14,837 nt of DNA from UMGS946 sp048421225 (GTDB lineage: Bacteria > Bacillota > Clostridia > Christensenellales > CAG-138): the NCBI GenBank assembly GCA_048421225.1, contig DBFNRV010000076.1, forward strand, positions 1 through 14,837, in the 5' to 3' direction. The translations under genes were made by a program, and so were the position numbers. Shown here in pieces: positions 1-8,121 of this stretch. Position 1 is the first letter of the stretch, and the number at the start of each line of letters is the position of its first letter. The notes under the pieces are model-generated. The model did not search any database. It saw only the letters and a list, made by a program, of their open reading frames with translations, and was not told where the DNA came from.

Positions 1-263
1 AGGAAGAAAAAAAGCGTAGATTGCAGGAATTGAATAGAGCCGTCGCCGAGGGCCTATATTCCAACAACAGCAAGTATATAGGGAGGGTTGAAGATGTTCT
101 TGTGGAAGGCAGCGACGCAAGATCTGACGCCACATATATGCATGGAAAACTTACCAATTTTAAGACGGTTTATTTCACTGGAAGCGAGACGCTAATTGGG
201 CAGATAGTCCGTGTACGCATCGACGGCGTGGTGCATAACTCTCTTTCGGGAACAATGGTATAA
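1..263 (+). CDS. miaB: MiaB, C-terminal end (tRNA-2-methylthio-N6-dimethylallyladenosine synthase), 5' truncated by window
   Basis: Only the last ~87 residues are present; the open frame (codons from position 3) runs off the left edge, so the gene starts upstream. The visible part begins with the basic EEKKRR-LQ-LN segment that in MiaB/MTTase proteins joins the radical-SAM barrel to the TRAM domain. A TRAM-like segment follows: YIGRVEDVLVEG, then HGKLTNFKTVYF, then LIGQIVRVRI and a final SLSGTMV. The radical-SAM and iron-sulfur cysteines are outside the window. MiaB is known to methylthiolate i6A37 of tRNAs, the product of MiaA, which is encoded downstream in the same apparent operon. The stop lies 20 bases before the preferred mutS start. 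Assignment to MiaB rather than the related MtaB or RimO rests on the TRAM sequence and on the mutS-mutL-miaA context. Confidence 0.9.
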   Translation, partial: EEKKRRLQELNRAVAEGLYSNNSKYIGRVEDVLVEGSDARSDATYMHGKLTNFKTVYFTGSETLIGQIVRVRIDGVVHNSLSGTMV

Positions 264-283
264 TTATGGGAGAAAGCATTAAT

Positions 284-2881
284 ATGGATAAACTTACGCC
301 ACTGATGCAGCAGTATATGGAACTTAAGGAGAAATACAACGACTGCATACTAATGTTCCGGCTTGGCGATTTTTATGAGATGTTCTTTGAAGACGCGGTT
401 AAGTCTTCGCGTGAACTGGAGATCGTATTAACTGGAAGGGATTGCGGGCTGAAAGAGCGCGCTCCAATGTGTGGAATCCCACACCACTCTGTGGATGGTT
501 ATATAAATAAACTTGTAAATAAGGGATATAAGGTTGCAATATGCGAACAGCTGACCGACCCGAAGAAATCAAAGGGGCTTGTTGTTCGTGATGTTGTTCG
601 TGTTATTACTCCTGGCACTATTATAGAGGAAACGATGCTGGATGATAAACAGAACAATTATATCGCATCGCTATATATATCTGACGACATGGCCGGTCTG
701 GCTTATTCCGATGTATCTACCGGAGGGTTTTGGGCCACAGAGTTCGGGCTTTCAACCGATTCGGTTCTTATTGATGAGCTGGCACGCATAAAACCAAGGG
801 AGTTGATAATAAACGAATCCGAATCCGAGAGGTTTCCCAATTTAAAGGGAATTTACTATACACAGACATATTCAAACAGGGAATATGCCAATAACAGGGC
901 CTATGAGCGGCTCTTAGGACACTTTAAGGTGCTGACGCTAAAGGGCTTTGGGTTTGAATCAAACAGTCATTTGGGAATAAACGCGTCGGGCGCATTATTA
1001 AGCTATCTGGAGGAGACTCAGAAAAACGCGCTTAGGCATATTAGAAAGCTATCTCCCTATAGCTGCGATGGATATATGCAGCTAGATGCATCCACCCGCA
1101 TGAACCTGGAGCTTACCAGGCCGATTCGGCACGACGCTGGCAAAAAGAGCACCTTATTAAACCAGCTTGATAACACAAAGACCGCGATGGGAGCACGCCT
1201 GCTGCGCGTTTGGGTAGATCAACCCTTGAATGAGGCTGAAAGAATAGAGCGAAGGCTTGACGCTATTGATGAATTGTTTGGACAGGTAATGCTAAAAAAT
1301 GCTGTTACGGAAGCTCTCAGCGGGATATATGATATTGAACGCTTGTGCAGTAAAATAGCGTATGGCACCGTAAGTCCCAGGGATTGCCTTGCGCTTAAAA
1401 CGTCGCTGGAGAAACTTCCACCATTAAGCGACCTCCTTGTTGCTCTAAAGTCTCCGGCTTTTACCGTGATTTCAGATAGCTTTGATGCAATGCCGGATAT
1501 ATGCGAACTGCTAAAAAACGCTATTTCAGATGCACCGCCTATAGGAGTACGTGAAGGCGGTATAATACGCAAGGGTTATAACGCTGATGTAGATAAATTT
1601 AGGGAAGCGTCTTCAAACGCCAAGATTTGGCTGGCCAAGATGGAAGCGAACGAGCGGGAAAGAACGGGTATCAAAAATCTGCGAATAAAGTACAATAAAA
1701 TTTTTGGTTATTATATTGAGGTAACAAAATCATACCAGCATCTTGTACCATATGAATATGAACGGCGTCAAACACTCGCAAACGCGGAGCGCTATACAAC
1801 CCCAGATTTAAAGCGTTTAGAGGAGGCTATTTTAGGCGCCGAAGAGAAATGCATTGAGCTAGAGTATAACCTTTTTTGTGAAATAAGGTCTGTGCTTACC
1901 GACTGTTTGCCAAGGCTTCAGGAAACAGCGTCAAAGATTGCTGAAGTAGACGCCTACCAGTCTATGGCCCAACTTGCTTCGGCAAACGGATACTGCCGTC
2001 CCGCCATAAATGAAAACGGAACTATACAAATAACCGATGGCCGTCATCCAGTAGTTGAACGCGGAATGCGGGATGGGTTTGTACCCAATATGACAGTTAT
2101 GGACGGAGAGGATAACAGGCTTCTTATAATTACCGGTCCCAATATGGCTGGAAAGAGTACCTATATGCGCCAGGTTGCGCTTATAGTCCTGATGGCTCAT
2201 ATAGGTTCCTTCGTACCTGCGCGAACCGCCGACATATGTATTGTTGACAGAATATTTACCCGCGTAGGAGCCTCTGACAACCTATCCTCGGGGCAGAGCA
2301 CGTTTATGGTTGAAATGAGTGAGATGGCAAATATACTGAATAACGCAACAAAAAACAGTTTGCTTATACTCGATGAGATCGGCCGTGGAACCAGTACATA
2401 TGACGGGCTGAGCATAGCATGGGCGGTGCTAGAGCGAATCGCCGACAAGGAAAAGTGTGGGGCAAAGGCGTTATTCGCAACACATTATCATGAGTTAACC
2501 GAACTTGAGGACAAGCTCCCAGGTGTAAAAAACTATAGAGTTTCCGTAAGGGAGATAGGGGAGGAGATAATATTTCTTCATAAAATTGTGCGCGGAAGCG
2601 CGGACAAGAGCTTTGGTATACAGGTCGCAAAGCTTGCCGGACTGCCTAATGGAGTTATTAGCAGGGCAGGCGAAATTTTGTCTGAATTGGAAGCTTCTGA
2701 TATAAGCAGAACGGACGCTGAAGAGGTGCCTAATAAATTAGAGGCGCATAATAAGACAGAAAAAAATACAAACGAGGTGATCGATAGGCTTTTGCAGCTG
2801 GATACCAACGCGCTAACCCCTATTGAGGCCTTGTTTACTCTAAATGAGCTTTGCGCTAAAGCGAAGGGTGAAAAACAATGA
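284..2881 (+). CDS. mutS: DNA mismatch repair ATPase MutS
   Basis: MutS binds mismatches and small loops as a dimer clamp and recruits MutL. With the start used here the protein is 865 aa, normal for MutS1. Visible motifs are FYE at 30-32 in the mismatch-binding domain (counterpart of E. coli Phe36-x-Glu38), Walker A GPNMAGKST at 618-626, and the Walker B segment DEIGRGTS at about 697, followed by the FATHYHEL signature. The order is mismatch-binding domain, connector, lever/clamp (about 265-560), ATPase (about 575-790) and a C-terminal tail ending in the usual LTPIEAL helix. An in-frame ATG at 266 would add six residues. The ATG at 284 is preferred because GGGAGAAAG lies just upstream (268-276) and the protein then begins MDKLTPLMQQY, like the family. 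It overlaps mutL by 4 bases (ATGA). Confidence 0.97.
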   Translation: MDKLTPLMQQYMELKEKYNDCILMFRLGDFYEMFFEDAVKSSRELEIVLTGRDCGLKERAPMCGIPHHSVDGYINKLVNKGYKVAICEQLTDPKKSKGLVVRDVVRVITPGTIIEETMLDDKQNNYIASLYISDDMAGLAYSDVSTGGFWATEFGLSTDSVLIDELARIKPRELIINESESERFPNLKGIYYTQTYSNREYANNRAYERLLGHFKVLTLKGFGFESNSHLGINASGALLSYLEETQKNALRHIRKLSPYSCDGYMQLDASTRMNLELTRPIRHDAGKKSTLLNQLDNTKTAMGARLLRVWVDQPLNEAERIERRLDAIDELFGQVMLKNAVTEALSGIYDIERLCSKIAYGTVSPRDCLALKTSLEKLPPLSDLLVALKSPAFTVISDSFDAMPDICELLKNAISDAPPIGVREGGIIRKGYNADVDKFREASSNAKIWLAKMEANERERTGIKNLRIKYNKIFGYYIEVTKSYQHLVPYEYERRQTLANAERYTTPDLKRLEEAILGAEEKCIELEYNLFCEIRSVLTDCLPRLQETASKIAEVDAYQSMAQLASANGYCRPAINENGTIQITDGRHPVVERGMRDGFVPNMTVMDGEDNRLLIITGPNMAGKSTYMRQVALIVLMAHIGSFVPARTADICIVDRIFTRVGASDNLSSGQSTFMVEMSEMANILNNATKNSLLILDEIGRGTSTYDGLSIAWAVLERIADKEKCGAKALFATHYHELTELEDKLPGVKNYRVSVREIGEEIIFLHKIVRGSADKSFGIQVAKLAGLPNGVISRAGEILSELEASDISRTDAEEVPNKLEAHNKTEKNTNEVIDRLLQLDTNALTPIEALFTLNELCAKAKGEKQ

Positions 2882-4872
2882 AGCAGATAAGGATACTAGA
2901 AACCAATGTAGCCAACCAGATAGCTGCCGGCGAGGTTATTGAGCGACCGGCTTCAGTTATAAAGGAATTAGCTGAAAACTCGCTTGACGCAGGCAGTACG
3001 TCAATAACCATAGAGATACAAGGCGGCGGTATTGAATACATGCGGGTTACAGACAATGGCGGCGGCGTATCCTATGACGACGCGACCGTTGCCTTCGAAC
3101 GCCATGCTACGAGCAAGTTGGCTACAGCCGAGGATCTGACGCATATAGAAACGCTTGGTTTCAGAGGCGAAGCGCTTGCGTCGATAGCCGCCGTCAGCAA
3201 GATAACCATGAAAACACAAACTGAGGACAGCGGAGCTGGGGCCCAGGTCGTTATTGAGGGAGGGAAGCTACTTGACCACTCACAATGTGGCTGCCCAAAC
3301 GGAACCAGCATTGAGGTGAAGAATCTGTTTTACAACGTTCCCGCCAGGCTGAAGTTTCTTAAAAGCACCCGCAGCGAATCAGGGTATGTCGCGGATTATG
3401 TGGCAAGGCTTATTATGGCCAGACCGGATGTCTCATTTAAGTTGGTACAGGACTCAAGGATCCTTTATCACAGCGCTGGGGATAACAACTTAAAAAATGC
3501 GATATATACCGTATACGGAGCGGCTATAATACCAAACTTGCATGAAGTTCGATTTGACGACGGGTATATGTTTATTACTGGATTCGTGGGCGATGAATCG
3601 GTTTCACAAAGCAACCGCAACAGGCAATCCCTCTATATAAACAACAGATACATAAAATCAGCCAAACTTTCCTTTGCGGTTCAGCGGGCATTCGACACCA
3701 GAATTATGCGGGGACGCTTTCCCTTTGCTGTATTAAAGATACAGATGTCAAGCAGGGATATAGACGTTAATGTTCACCCAAACAAACTGGATGTTCGTTT
3801 TAAAGATGAGACTAGGGTTACTGGATCAATGGTTAGGGCTGTTATGGCTGCTATAAGCGGAAAGCGCAATATTGATTCCATAGCCGGTCAAGCTGATATA
3901 ACAAACACAGTGGACAGGATGGAGCAGGAGACGTCTAAACCAATATGGCCCATTATAGATACTATTGAAAACGTTGAACGTTATACACATAATCATAATA
4001 AGGAAACATCAAAGAATAATGATGAGGCAATATGGACCCCTGCGCTGAGTGACACGCCTTATTCGGGCGTCAGGCCGGTAAACGGAAGGATCAAGCTAAG
4101 GGATGGGCAGGGGAGACCTGATGTTAATGATTTGACGGTTATGCCAAAATCTGCTTCAGTCACCGGAGAAATTGATCAGGAACAGGAGGCTGGGCAAATC
4201 ACCAAAAATTCGTCCATACCGCCTGCCACAGAGGTTGCTCCTTCTTCTGAAAAAGCTAACCCCTCGTTAACGATTAGGCAGGAAAAAATCGACCTCGATA
4301 TAAGCCGTTTTAAGGTGCTTGATTGCGCTTTTAACGCTTATTGGATCGTGGAGCAGGACAACGATCTTTATCTTATAGACCAGCATGCGGCGCACGAAAG
4401 GAGGTTGTACGAGGAGCTTATATCGGATAAACTCAGATTGCAGTCCCAAATTTTGCTTACTCCGCAGATTATAAAGTTTGCTCCGCGTGAATTCGATGCC
4501 ATCATAGAAAATTTGGAGGATCTTACGGCGATGGGTTTCGATATTGAGGAATTCGGGGCATTTACAGTGAGCGTTCGAGCGGTACCATATATGTTCGACG
4601 GTCCTCAATCGGTAGACTTTCTAAAGGAGGCGGCTGATATATTTATTAACCAATCCAAAGCTACCGCCGCTGACCTAAAGCGTTCGGCAATAATCCAACT
4701 TTCCTGCAAGCACGCGATAAAGGCCGGACAATACATCGATAGGAGTGAAATATTAGGACTTTTATCCTATTTTGCTAAGGATGGGGCCCCGCTTACATGC
4801 CCGCACGGCCGGCCGGTTATCGTACGATTAAGCAAACGTGAGATTGAGAAGATGTTCAAGAGGGTTCTATGA
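2878..4872 (+). CDS. mutL: DNA mismatch repair protein MutL with intrinsic endonuclease
   Basis: MutL links mismatch recognition by MutS to strand incision. The N-terminal GHKL ATPase (about 1-335) shows catalytic Glu30 and Mg-binding Asn34 in KELAENSLDAGS, DNGGGV at 59-64 and GFRGEAL at 94-100. A polar, low-conservation linker (about 340-470) follows, then the C-terminal dimerisation and endonuclease domain. That domain has the full DQHA-x2-E-x4-E metal site (Asp501, Glu507, Glu512), SCKHAIKAGQ, and the terminal CPHGRPV. This marks the nicking type of MutL found in organisms without MutH. QILLTP at 524-529 fits the QxLxxP sliding-clamp binding motif at the place where B. subtilis MutL carries its own. 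The protein is 664 aa. AAGGGTG at 2864-2870 is the ribosome site; the start overlaps the mutS stop and the 3' end overlaps miaA. Confidence 0.97.
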   Translation: MKQIRILETNVANQIAAGEVIERPASVIKELAENSLDAGSTSITIEIQGGGIEYMRVTDNGGGVSYDDATVAFERHATSKLATAEDLTHIETLGFRGEALASIAAVSKITMKTQTEDSGAGAQVVIEGGKLLDHSQCGCPNGTSIEVKNLFYNVPARLKFLKSTRSESGYVADYVARLIMARPDVSFKLVQDSRILYHSAGDNNLKNAIYTVYGAAIIPNLHEVRFDDGYMFITGFVGDESVSQSNRNRQSLYINNRYIKSAKLSFAVQRAFDTRIMRGRFPFAVLKIQMSSRDIDVNVHPNKLDVRFKDETRVTGSMVRAVMAAISGKRNIDSIAGQADITNTVDRMEQETSKPIWPIIDTIENVERYTHNHNKETSKNNDEAIWTPALSDTPYSGVRPVNGRIKLRDGQGRPDVNDLTVMPKSASVTGEIDQEQEAGQITKNSSIPPATEVAPSSEKANPSLTIRQEKIDLDISRFKVLDCAFNAYWIVEQDNDLYLIDQHAAHERRLYEELISDKLRLQSQILLTPQIIKFAPREFDAIIENLEDLTAMGFDIEEFGAFTVSVRAVPYMFDGPQSVDFLKEAADIFINQSKATAADLKRSAIIQLSCKHAIKAGQYIDRSEILGLLSYFAKDGAPLTCPHGRPVIVRLSKREIEKMFKRVL

Positions 4873-5831
4873 ATATGGACAACAGAGCGCTTCCAATGAT
4901 AATTGGGCCTACGGCAAGCGGAAAGACGGCGCTGTCAGTTGCTGTTGCAAATAAGCTGGACGCTGAAATAGTTTCGGCCGATTCAATACAGGTATACAAG
5001 GGCTTGGATATTGGGTCCGCAAAGCCTAATGAAAAGGAGCGTTTAGCCGTAAGGCACCATTTGATAGACGCCATAGATATAACCGACGCTGAGTTCAGCG
5101 TTGCTGGCTTCAGGCGCATGGCCGATTTGTGTATTGAGGATATACGCTCCAGGGGCAAAATTCCTCTTATAGTTGGTGGCACGGGACTTTACATAAATGC
5201 TCTGACATACCCCCTTAACTTTACCAAGACGGGTGCTGATAAGCAGCTGAGGGAAGACCTGCATAGACAGGAGGAGGCTAACCCTGGCATACTCTATGAA
5301 ACCTTGAGGGAAGTAGATCCGCGATCATTTGAACGCCTTCATAAGAACGATCAAAAGCGGATTATACGTGCCTTGGAGGTATACTATAAGACTGGAAGGG
5401 CGTTGTCGGATTATGGAAATGACTTTTCTAACAGCAATGGTTTAGAGTGCATATATTCACCCATCATTGTGGGTCTTACTATGCCAAGAGAGCTATTATA
5501 CCAGCGAATCAACGCTAGGGTTGATGAAATGCTCAATAGTGGCCTGGTTGAGGAGGTAAAGGCTCTCTTAGGTTATGAAAGGTCTTTACCCGCATTGCAG
5601 GGTTTAGGATATAAGCAAATATTGGCCTATCTTCATGGCGAATGCAGCCTTGCTGATGCCGTGGAGGATATTAAACGTAATACGCGCCGTTTTGCCAAGC
5701 GTCAAATAACCTGGTTTAAGCGGGACAAGCGCATATTTTGGTTTGATATCACCGAATACGAATCCAATGAAATCCTTGCTGAGTCGGTTATGGAATTATT
5801 ACAGAGTAAATTATATATGGAGGAGGGTTAA
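4869..5831 (+). CDS. miaA: tRNA dimethylallyltransferase MiaA
   Basis: MiaA transfers a dimethylallyl group from DMAPP to N6 of A37 in tRNAs reading UNN codons; MiaB, at the other end of this operon, then methylthiolates the product. The 320-aa protein has the P-loop GPTASGKT at 13-20, the DSIQVYKGLDIGSAKP signature from Asp38 to Pro53 with the catalytic aspartate, HHLID, GGTGLYIN at 103-110, KRIIRALEVY, and a C-terminal NTRRFAKRQITWFKRD block. All are typical of full-length bacterial MiaA. The ATG overlaps the mutL stop (ATGA) and follows AGAGGG by four bases. A second in-frame ATG at 4875 has a more usual spacing, so the true start may be two codons later. Confidence 0.96.
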   Translation: MNMDNRALPMIIGPTASGKTALSVAVANKLDAEIVSADSIQVYKGLDIGSAKPNEKERLAVRHHLIDAIDITDAEFSVAGFRRMADLCIEDIRSRGKIPLIVGGTGLYINALTYPLNFTKTGADKQLREDLHRQEEANPGILYETLREVDPRSFERLHKNDQKRIIRALEVYYKTGRALSDYGNDFSNSNGLECIYSPIIVGLTMPRELLYQRINARVDEMLNSGLVEEVKALLGYERSLPALQGLGYKQILAYLHGECSLADAVEDIKRNTRRFAKRQITWFKRDKRIFWFDITEYESNEILAESVMELLQSKLYMEEG

Positions 5832-5832
5832 T

Positions 5833-6090
5833 ATGACACTAAATCCTTCAGGACTGCAAGACGCGGTGCTTTACACCATCTTAAAGGAAAAAATATCTGT
5901 GGAGGTATTTATAACAAACGGTTATCATATAGCAAATGCAAAAATCGTAGGCTTTGATAGTTACTGCATGTTAATTGAAACGGGTTCCGCCCAGACACTG
6001 ATATATAAGCATGCGATTTCAAGCATAGTTCCATCTAAACGGATTGATATAAACCTAAAACACTCAGGGGATAAAAAACAGCATGAATAA
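5833..6090 (+). CDS. hfq: RNA chaperone Hfq (divergent)
   Basis: Hfq is a hexameric Sm-like ring that binds small RNAs and mRNAs. The 85-aa protein is recognised by the near-invariant Sm2 motif YKHAIS at 58-63 followed by SIVPSKR, the N-terminal LQD (Gln9, Asp10), the NG turn at 29-30 and FD at 41-42. The start is fixed by AGGAGGG (5821-5827), five bases before the ATG; an upstream extension of the open frame lies inside miaA. Several features are atypical. Ten residues separate NG from FD where B. subtilis and E. coli Hfq have nine. The distal-face segment reads YHIAN instead of the usual xQLxG type. The rim patch reads LKEK where E. coli has RRER. Lys59 and His60 of the proximal pore are kept. 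It overlaps the next gene by 8 bases, and its place after miaA is the usual one for hfq. Confidence 0.93.
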   Translation: MTLNPSGLQDAVLYTILKEKISVEVFITNGYHIANAKIVGFDSYCMLIETGSAQTLIYKHAISSIVPSKRIDINLKHSGDKKQHE

Positions 6091-7363
6091 AAAAATTGAG
6101 ATGGCCGTATATTCACGGCTGGGTATAAGCTCCGGCGCATACGAAACCGTAAGTAGGGCCGAGGAAGCGTTGGTTACGGTGTTTAAAAATATATCCGATG
6201 TGGAATTCAGCAATCAAGCCCGGGTTTTATATGCCTTTCAACAGGAAAACATAAGCGCCAGGCATTTTAGCCCATCCTACGGCTATGGCTATGATGATAT
6301 AGGGCGTGATGCGCTCGATCGTGTTTTTGCACGCTCGTTTAACTGTGAGGATGCAATCGTTAGGCCATATTTTGTATCCGGCACGCATGCTATATTTACG
6401 GCGCTTTGCGGCCTGCTAAGGCAAGACGATACGATACTTTCAGTTACCGGAAGGCCATATGACACTCTGGAAGATGCTATAGGGGTTGGAGATGGGGACA
6501 TACCAAGTTCTTTAAAGCATTTGGGGGTGCGCTATAAACAGATAGAGCTTGATAATAATGGCTCAATAGATACCCGCATGCTTTTAAATTCGTTGGACAG
6601 TTCCGTTAAAGTAGTATATGTTCAGAGATCACGAGGATACGCATGGCGCAATTCGATTATGCCACATGACATGAAGGCGCCTTTTAGCGCAATTAAATCT
6701 GCGATTCCTAATGCGGCTATCGTTGTTGATAACTGCTATGGAGAATTCACATGTATAAACGAACCTTCAGACTATGGAGCGGACATTCTAATAGGATCGC
6801 TTATAAAAAACCCTGGCGGCGGCATCGCGCCTACCGGCGGCTATATCGCTGGCAAAAAGGAACTAATTGACCTAATAGCGAACAGGGTTACCGTTCCTGG
6901 AATTGGCAGGGAAGTAGGGTCTTATGCTGCATCCTATATTCCATTCTACCAGGGGTTGTTTATGGCTCCTCATATTACTGCCCAGGCGTTAAAAACGGCG
7001 GTCCTGTTTGCACGTATCTTCGAAGAGCTCGGCATGATAACAATGCCCTCAAGCAATGCAAAACGATCGGACATCGTTCAGGCATTGAGATTTGAAAAGG
7101 AAGGGGACCTAATCGCATTTTGCAGAAGCATACAGAAGGCTTCCCCAGTAGACGGCTTTGTCGTGCCGGAACCTTGGGATATGCCCGGCTATAGCCACCA
7201 GGTTATTATGGCGGCCGGCGCATTTATTCAGGGAGCGTCGATAGAACTAAGCGCTGATGCGCCTATAAAGCAACCTTATATAGCTTATCTTCAGGGTGGA
7301 TTAACCTATGCTCACGGCAGGATTGGAGCCATGATGGCCTTGGACGCATTAAGAAAAATTTGA
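6083..7363 (+). CDS. PLP-dependent YnbB / methionine gamma-lyase-family protein ('aluminum resistance protein' family)
   Basis: A 426-aa fold-type I PLP enzyme of the Met_gamma_lyase family, which includes B. subtilis YnbB and is often labelled aluminum resistance protein. Seen in the sequence: YGYGYDDIGRDALDRVFA near the N terminus, the PYFVSGTHAIFTAL segment that begins the PLP-binding large domain, VVDNCYGEF with the cofactor-contacting Asp, and SLIKNPGGGIAPTGGYI with Lys242 as the probable Schiff-base lysine. Family members are about this long and often lie after hfq in Firmicutes. The actual substrate is not known with confidence; lyase activity on a sulfur amino acid is inferred from family naming only. 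Translation is probably coupled to hfq through the 8-base overlap; the upstream AGGGG is rather far (about 13 bases) from the ATG. It appears to be the last gene of the operon. Confidence 0.9.
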   Translation: MNKKIEMAVYSRLGISSGAYETVSRAEEALVTVFKNISDVEFSNQARVLYAFQQENISARHFSPSYGYGYDDIGRDALDRVFARSFNCEDAIVRPYFVSGTHAIFTALCGLLRQDDTILSVTGRPYDTLEDAIGVGDGDIPSSLKHLGVRYKQIELDNNGSIDTRMLLNSLDSSVKVVYVQRSRGYAWRNSIMPHDMKAPFSAIKSAIPNAAIVVDNCYGEFTCINEPSDYGADILIGSLIKNPGGGIAPTGGYIAGKKELIDLIANRVTVPGIGREVGSYAASYIPFYQGLFMAPHITAQALKTAVLFARIFEELGMITMPSSNAKRSDIVQALRFEKEGDLIAFCRSIQKASPVDGFVVPEPWDMPGYSHQVIMAAGAFIQGASIELSADAPIKQPYIAYLQGGLTYAHGRIGAMMALDALRKI

Positions 7364-7382
7364 TGTCTTATGTATGATTGGA

Positions 7383-8003
7383 TTAATAACGTCGTATCAG
7401 GCCTATCACCTTCCCGATGATTTCAACATCATCGTATGGCGCATATATTGGGTCCATGTTTGAGTTTTCAGGCTGAAGGCGAACGCTATCCTTTTCATAG
7501 TATACCCGCTTAACAGTAGCGGTATCGCCGCCTACCCTGGCGACAACTATATCCCCGTTTTCCGAGCCAATAGCATTATGCACTACTATTAAATCTCCAT
7601 TGAGGATACCGATGTCAATCATACTTTCGCCTTCTACCTTTAACATAAACACTTCGGTTTCACTTGCCCCATGAAGCAGCGAGCTAGGAAGCGTAAACGT
7701 TTCCTGAATGTTGTCATATGCGAGTATGGGCTGTCCCGCCGCAACATTCCCTATGAGATGGGTTAACACACCATGGGCCCCTTCAGGCCGCATTATTGTA
7801 ATCGATCTCTGCTTCATAGGTTCCATGCTTATCAGGCCGCGTTTCTGAAGTTCCTTTAAATGCAAGTGAACTGTGGATGTGGATTTTAAAGAAACGGCTT
7901 CAGCAATCTCTCTTACCGTTGGCGGTATAGAGTGTTTGTCAAAATATAGCTTGATGAATTCATATATTTCTTTCTGACGTTTGCCTAGATTGTCCATTTC
8001 CAT
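7383..8003 (-). CDS. lexA: SOS repressor LexA
   Basis: LexA represses SOS genes and cleaves itself when RecA filaments form. The 206-aa protein has an N-terminal winged helix (GKRQKEIYEFI, PPTVREIA, recognition helix region STSTVHLHLKELQKRGLI at about 41-58). The scissile bond is Ala89-Gly90 in NVAAGQP, the catalytic Ser127 is in VEGESMID and Lys165 in ATVKRVY, with spacings like those of E. coli LexA. GESM replaces the more common GDSM. The start at 8003 is supported by GGAGG at 8011-8015, seven bases away; a second ATG at 7997 is less well placed. It converges with the ynbB-like gene (19-base gap, no clear terminator) and is divergent from the cysteine-rich gene. A candidate LexA operator lies upstream, consistent with autoregulation. 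Confidence 0.97.
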   Translation of the reverse strand: MEMDNLGKRQKEIYEFIKLYFDKHSIPPTVREIAEAVSLKSTSTVHLHLKELQKRGLISMEPMKQRSITIMRPEGAHGVLTHLIGNVAAGQPILAYDNIQETFTLPSSLLHGASETEVFMLKVEGESMIDIGILNGDLIVVHNAIGSENGDIVVARVGGDTATVKRVYYEKDSVRLQPENSNMDPIYAPYDDVEIIGKVIGLIRRY

Positions 8004-8023
8004 GGTTTTGCCTCCAATTTTGG

Positions 8024-8053
8024 TGGTATAATGTAGATATGAACATTATACCA
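8024..8053. repeat. Palindrome with two face-to-face extended -10 elements
   Basis: A perfect 11-bp inverted repeat, TGGTATAATGT (8024-8034) and ACATTATACCA (8043-8053), has an 8-base spacer. Because each arm contains TGGTATAAT, the site carries an extended -10 element on both strands pointing inward. The right arm serves the lexA promoter. The left arm could start a rightward transcript near 8039 toward the cysteine-rich gene, although no good -35 is visible for it. The palindrome may also be a regulator binding site. Confidence 0.55.
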
Positions 8054-8073
8054 TCATCCTTGATTAGATGCAA
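8045..8073 (-). promoter_or_regulatory. lexA promoter (sigma-A type)
   Basis: On the - strand, TTGCAT (8068-8073) and a perfect TATAAT (8045-8050) are separated by exactly 17 bases, and TGG precedes the -10, making an extended -10 (TGGTATAAT). Transcription would start near 8038, giving a leader of about 35 bases with the GGAGG site. The -35 overlaps the left arm of the ATGCAAACA inverted repeat, and a LexA-box-like palindrome sits just upstream at 8081-8094. Confidence 0.6.
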
Positions 8074-8097
8074 ACAAAAACAAACATTTGTTTGCAT
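8068..8097. promoter_or_regulatory. Candidate LexA operator (box 8081-8094) inside a larger inverted repeat
   Basis: CAAACATTTGTTTG at 8081-8094 is a 6-2-6 palindrome. It matches the Gram-positive SOS box CGAACRNRYGTTYG at 12 of 14 positions, keeping the AAC-N4-GTT core. The same ten-base core AACATTTGTT occurs in the recA promoter of this window. The box lies in a wider perfect 9-bp repeat, ATGCAAACA (8068-8076) and TGTTTGCAT (8089-8097), and a third CAAACA occurs ten bases (about one helical turn) before the box. It sits between lexA and the cysteine-rich gene and could control both. Its centre, about 50 bp upstream of the predicted lexA start, is further out than usual for simple repression. 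Confidence 0.6.
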
Positions 8098-8121
8098 AAG
8101 TTCAAATGCGGAGGGCTGCAA

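Noticed and set aside
266..283. mutS start at ATG 266
   Set aside because: It lacks a good ribosome site; the ATG at 284 has GGGAGAAAG upstream and gives the usual MutS N terminus. It remains possible.
7412..7432. Inverted repeat CGATGAT-N6-ATCATCG near the lexA 3' end as a terminator
   Set aside because: It lies within lexA codons for repeated Asp/Ile residues and has no U-tract on either strand.
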